DNA of 64,000 bases from Dryas octopetala (taxonomy: Eukaryota > Streptophyta > Magnoliopsida > Rosales > Rosaceae): NCBI GenBank assembly GCA_963921425.1, contig OY992835.1, forward strand, positions 7,440,001 through 7,504,000, read 5' to 3'. The position numbers and the translations under genes were made by a program. Below the pieces are notes generated by a model. It was not told where the DNA came from. It did not search any database and was given only the letters and a program-made list of their open reading frames with translations. This document shows positions 59,716 through 64,000 of the stretch, one piece after another; the first letter of the stretch is position 1; the number at the start of each line of letters is the position of its first letter.

Positions 59716-60948
59716 ATGGTCGTAGAGGATGTCTATTTATATCATACATTGCATTTATGTCTTGGAAAATGAAAATCAGGTTTTGCATAATAAATGGAAA
59801 CATAAATCTTAATTGCAGATTTGTTTCTAGTCATACCATTAAGAAAATGGAAGAAAATATCAAAGAAGAAATTAAGAAGGATGGTATAGGAGTAATTTGA
59901 AATTGGGAAATTAAGGATTAAGGGCCCTAAGATGTGCCCTAATGACAATGTGGCTAAGTTATTTGTATACCTCATTCATAGTTTGCCATATCAATTAAAT
60001 GAAAAAAACTATTTTTACGTATTTTCTCTGCCTTTCAGATTTGATTTCTTGTTCCACTATCAATAAGCATAAGACAATATGACTACTGATTTTGATGGAT
60101 TTATTTAACGAAGCATATAACAATTTGCAAATTGTTTGGATTCATAAATCGGACTGAACTCTAAGTCTCCTTTAAAAATATTTGACATGGAATTAGAACA
60201 CAATTTAGGGTACAAAATTAGGGGCACCATAGCATATATTGTCCTTTGAAAGTATAACTTAAAATATATTGAAGTATAATAGAGATGAAAACATGGATTC
60301 TCAGTTGGACCAATATTTTAAATGTGGAATTAGGCTGTACAGTGTTGGATCTTCCCCTTTATTTGGTCTCCTCCTTGTCTTTTAGTCCTTCTAGTGACCC
60401 ATTTTATTAGACTGCAATCTGGTTCATGAATGTATACTTCAATTGGTGAAGTACTTACTAGCTTTGCTATTAAAGCCTTACGTAGAGACTTGGTATCCGA
60501 TCTCATCTTGTTTGGTTTGGGGTTTACAATGAGGGGAGAGGGGCCATCCAACATCTGCAGTTCGGACTTTGGACTACCTAAAAAAAACGGATGTATTTTT
60601 TGCTTGAAATTGCAATTTATGTCCATACCAATTGTGCACATTCGGATTTGAATTATATGTGGACTAAGAACATATGGTCTTTTTTTCATTTGTGACTCTT
60701 ATTTGCTTATAATATAGGAGCGTTCAAATCATAATATATTTTGGTATGGTTCACTAAATTGGAACAGACACAGCTCCTCGCACAGAACGTGGAAAAGCTG
60801 CTATATGAAAGTGGATGAAGCTCACAGCAACAATGGTGGTGGTGCTAGAGGCACTACCTTGTATCCCAATTTTTTGAAATACCAATAGATGTGAGTTTGT
60901 CGTTTATTCATTTTTAGGCCCACTCTAAACTATATATATATAATATAC
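59716..60948. other. Intergenic, no supported gene
   Basis: This should include the promoter of the defensin-like gene. Overlapping open frames at 60330-60689 on both strands show no reliable domain. Confidence 0.45.
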
Positions 60949-61345
60949 AAGAATCCTCTAAAACTAACTAGTTAGTAAGTTAATACAAAATTAACCACTA
61001 TGTTGGGCCCACTGCAAAATGTAATTTTAAAATCCGAACCGTTTATTTTTTAGGCCCTACTTCAAAGATCATTCATGTAAAACTTCTTGAGAATCGAAAG
61101 TCATTTAGTCATTTTATTATAATAACAACTATTTCTATGTTTTTATCGAAAATACTAATCGTCTATTTATTTGATCTCAATTAGATGACTACATGATTTT
61201 CGATTTAATTGATTTTTTGCAATGATGATTTTTGAAGTGGGGCCTAAATAATTGATAATTCGGATTATGATTAGTGATGTGGTTGGCCCAAAAGCATGGT
61301 TAGTTTCGTATTAACTTGCTAACTGGTTAATTTTAGAGCACTCTT
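60949..61345. mobile_element. MITE, about 397 bp
   Basis: TIRs of about 48 bp: AAGAATCCTCTAAAACTAAC at the left and, on the complement of the right end, AAGAGTGCTCTAAAATTAAC, both continuing to AGTTAGxAAGTTAATAC. The inner arms (GGGCCCACTGC, TTAGGCCC(T/C)ACTTCAAA) also pair. It is bordered by TA repeats, so the TSD cannot be defined. Confidence 0.75.
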
Positions 61346-61370
61346 ATATATATATATATATATATATAGG

Positions 61371-61622
61371 GCTCTTCCAATAAGGGATCCCTCATTTAGT
61401 GTTAAATGAGGGATCACCTTGTGGGGCCCACACGGGTCGTTTTGTGTTAATCCGAACCGTCCATTTTTTACATCTTCATTGATAGATCATCCCTGAAAAA
61501 AAATCAGCCAAATCGGAAATCGTTTACTCATTCGATTAAGCTGTCAAAGTTTAGGTGTTTATAGAGGAATTTGTTGTTCGTCCATTTGTTTTAAACTTTG
61601 ACCGCTTAATCGAATGGGTAAA
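61371..61622. mobile_element. Fragment of a second foldback MITE cut by the assembly gap
   Basis: GGGATCCCTCATTTAGTG / TTAAATGAGGGATC forms a small hairpin at the start. Farther in, CATTCGATTAAGC-TGTCAAAG (61538 on) faces CTTTGACCGCTTAATCGAATG (about 61595-61616), the centre of a foldback. Shared blocks (AATCCGAACCGT, GGCCCAC) link it to the neighbour at 60949. Confidence 0.6.
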
Positions 61623-61822
61623 NNNNNNNNNNNNNNNNNNNNNNNNNNNNNNNNNNNNNNNNNNNNNNNNNNNNNNNNNNNNNNNNNNNNNNNNNNNNNN
61701 NNNNNNNNNNNNNNNNNNNNNNNNNNNNNNNNNNNNNNNNNNNNNNNNNNNNNNNNNNNNNNNNNNNNNNNNNNNNNNNNNNNNNNNNNNNNNNNNNNNN
61801 NNNNNNNNNNNNNNNNNNNNNN
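61623..61822. other. Assembly gap, 200 N
   Basis: Exactly 200 N. The round number suggests a placeholder of unknown true size. It removes the start codon and most of the signal peptide of the following chitinase. Translations reported across it are meaningless. Confidence 0.99.
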
Positions 61823-62922
61823 CATCATCTTCTTTTGGGTCACTACTACTACAATTATTGCATCATGGGGAGCTGAGGCTCGGCCTCAGAAATGTGATAT
61901 ATCGTCTTTGATCAGCAAAGAGCTTTACAACACCTTTTTTCTACACAAGGACGACACTGCGTGCCCGGCCAAGGACTTCTACACCTACCATTTCTTCATC
62001 AAAGCCTCCAAATCCTTCCCGGAGTTCGGAACCACCGGAAAGTTAACCACGCGGAAGCGTGAGATCGCGGCGTTTCTTGGTCAGATCTCTCATGAGACTA
62101 CGGGAGGGTGGGCTACTGCACCTGATGGACCCTATGCATGGGGTTTGTGCTTTAAAGAGGAAATCAGTCCCCAGAGCGACTACTGCGACTCCACCAACAA
62201 GGAATGGCCTTGCTATCCTGGCAAATCTTACAAAGGAAGAGGACCAATTCAACTATCCTGGTATAAGCTTAATCGAAAATATAAATGTTTTCTTACTAGC
62301 CAATCTGGCCACATATATAAGATTGTCTCGCAATATCAAAATTATTGGACATATAGTACGTTTTATATATGTTATCATATTCCACGTAAACAATATATAT
62401 GTGGATGACTCGTATGCGAGAATTTCTAGAGAGGTCCAACATAACACATGCTTCGTATATTATATATATAAGCAAATTCAGTTATAATAGTGAATTGTCA
62501 TATTAATCCAATTTAGGAGTAATGTTTAATCTGAGTAATTGAATTCTTGGTTTAGGAACTATAATTATGGACAGGCAGGCAAGGCCTTGGGGTTTGATGG
62601 TCTGAGGAATCCTGAAATAGTAGCAAATAATTCCATGATCGCATTCAAAACGGCTCTATGGTTCTGGATGACTGAGCAAAAGCCAAAGCCCTCGAGTCAC
62701 GATGTCATGGTTGGACGATATGTGCCCACAGAAGAAGACATAGCAGCGAATCGGACGGTTGGATATGGACTGGTCACTAACATAATCAACGGTGGCCTTG
62801 AATGTGGAATACCCAACGATGCACGAGTGAATGATCGGATTGGTTATTTCAAAAGATATGCTAAGTTGCTTGATGTTCATACCGGACCTAACTTAGACTG
62901 TGAAAATCAGAAGTCATATTAA
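61823..62922 (+). CDS. Class II GH19 chitinase (5' end lost in gap)
   Basis: Exon 1 runs from the gap to 62260 and exon 2 is 62556-62922, with the same phase 2 intron in a Trp codon as the paralogue at 30961. The visible part starts in the signal peptide ([17 protein letters not shown]) followed by [12 protein letters not shown]. The domain is complete: [26 protein letters not shown] with the first catalytic Glu, CFKEEISPQ with the second, [34 protein letters not shown] and C-terminal LDCENQKSY. No hevein chitin-binding domain and no vacuolar C-terminal extension, hence class II and probably apoplastic. It hydrolyses chitin of fungal walls. There are no stops or frame breaks, so it is likely functional apart from the missing start. 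Confidence 0.92.
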
Positions 62923-64000
62923 CATCTCTATCGATCTAGCTATATTATTGTAGTTGCATGGATTAAGAATGGATTAAGAATGGCTAGCTAGCTAGCTTTG
63001 ATGATGGATTTTTCTGTTTTGTACTTTATTTCTTTTTTATTCTTTTGGAGATTTGATGAATAGAATATGTTGCAATGCTTCAATCATGGAGTTGTTATAT
63101 GAGGAAAGGGTCAAAGGACAAAATTAATGTAAAGGGTAACTCTCATTACCCGTTATTCTTTGGCTTATCCTAAGCGTCCTTAGTGCATGGCTTTGTCTTT
63201 CATGTAGCCTTGTATTGTAGGACTCAAAAACAATACATATTTAATATTTGGTTTAGCAGATACGTACCATATATGTATTTTAATATGGCACTTGATAGTC
63301 TTTTGACCACATCTCAGAATGTGATTTCATCATGTAAACCGTTCTGTTTGTACCGCTTTAGGCCTAGTTGGTGGGTGAATAATATAGTTAATTGTTGAGG
63401 GCTGAGATTTAATTTTAAAATTTAAACACAACCCCTCTTAACCTACTTGAAGATTTAATTTTAAGTTCCACGTTCATTCCTGCTGCGAATAAGGCATGGA
63501 TTACATATATATTGTGCAACCTACAATCTTCAGCTCACATGACTCTCTAATCACTATTAAAAAAAAAAAAAACTCATAGTCACAATTGATCAAAAGTATG
63601 CAGTACTTTACAATTCTAGCTATTATATCTCAAGTCCTACTCATTTTTAATTCAAAGCTAATTAATTTGACTGTCGGAGGGTTTATAATCGGCACCACAC
63701 CGGAACTACTCACTCTCAACGTGTATTCATGTTTATTTTGCAAGATTACCTCGTATGATGATTAACAAAAGTGGAGATATATTTTATGCTTTAAAAAATC
63801 TATTTTCATGATTGGGATGGCAGGTTATGAAAGGCCGGGCCATAGAATTGAGTCAGCTCAAACGACATCTTAGCCAATTCAAGAAGCTAGGCACCAGAGT
63901 ATAAACTAGGCCTAGCTAGAGGAAAATGAAAGAATCGCACGCACTTTAATTACTTGATATATTGAGTTGGTTTAATTTCCTATATATCCATATCAAATTT
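62923..64000. other. 3' flank of the chitinase, no further gene seen
   Basis: AT-rich, with a possible poly-A region near 63055-63070. The 71-codon frame at 63183-63398 has no supportable identity. Confidence 0.5.

Noticed and set aside
60330-60689. Remnant of a BAHD acyltransferase
   Set aside because: A SSDFGLPKK string loosely resembles the DFGWG motif, but the surrounding residues do not align and the opposite strand is equally open.

Overview
This window is nuclear DNA from a flowering plant, most likely a eudicot. The host genes are intron-bearing with GT-AG splice sites, and the sequence is AT-rich and packed with plant-type LTR retrotransposons and small foldback DNA transposons. Rosaceae is a guess only. 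There is one 200-base run of N at 61623-61822.

Five host loci can be supported. (1) At 1-1161 (minus) lie the first five exons of a DHHC protein S-acyltransferase that runs off the left edge. (2) At 17655-20693 (plus) is a three-exon, half-length importin-5-like HEAT-repeat gene. (3) At 30961-32246 (plus) is a class II GH19 chitinase whose signal-peptide region carries an in-frame stop, so it is probably a pseudogene. (4) At 59026-59646 (minus) is a two-exon secreted six-cysteine defensin-like peptide gene, which only appears when the two exons are joined. (5) At 61823-62922 (plus) is a second GH19 chitinase paralogue with a clean reading frame whose 5' end is lost in the N gap. Loci 3 to 5 together suggest a small antifungal/defence neighbourhood.

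The rest is mostly mobile DNA. Three full-length LTR retrotransposons each have matching LTRs and a perfect 5-bp target-site duplication. The first is an Athila-like Ty3/gypsy element on the minus strand (2779-13763, TSD CGACT). The second is a Tat-like Ty3/gypsy element on the plus strand (32492-43636, TSD GTGGA), with an antisense multi-exon extra gene and almost identical LTRs. The third is a Ty1/copia element on the plus strand (52425-57513, TSD GTTTC). All three carry breaks in gag-pol.

Around and between them are at least five small foldback elements from four different sequence families, each flanked by a perfect 9-bp duplication (Mutator-like): 2642-14398 (split by the Athila-like element), 14999-15843, 25824-26218, 26569-26963 and 50618-50869. 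There is also an 8-bp TSD (hAT-like) element at 57695-58690 and a nested long-arm foldback at 26482-30560. The latter contains an unusual array of 30-bp self-complementary units.

The features most worth a second look are the regular 63-64 bp array of paired GGACCGGTCC-type palindromes inside the Athila-like element, the dispersed TCGGCTCGG/CCGAGCCGA motif throughout the Tat-like element, the periodic hairpin array, the antisense gene in the Tat-like element, and the defensin-like gene.
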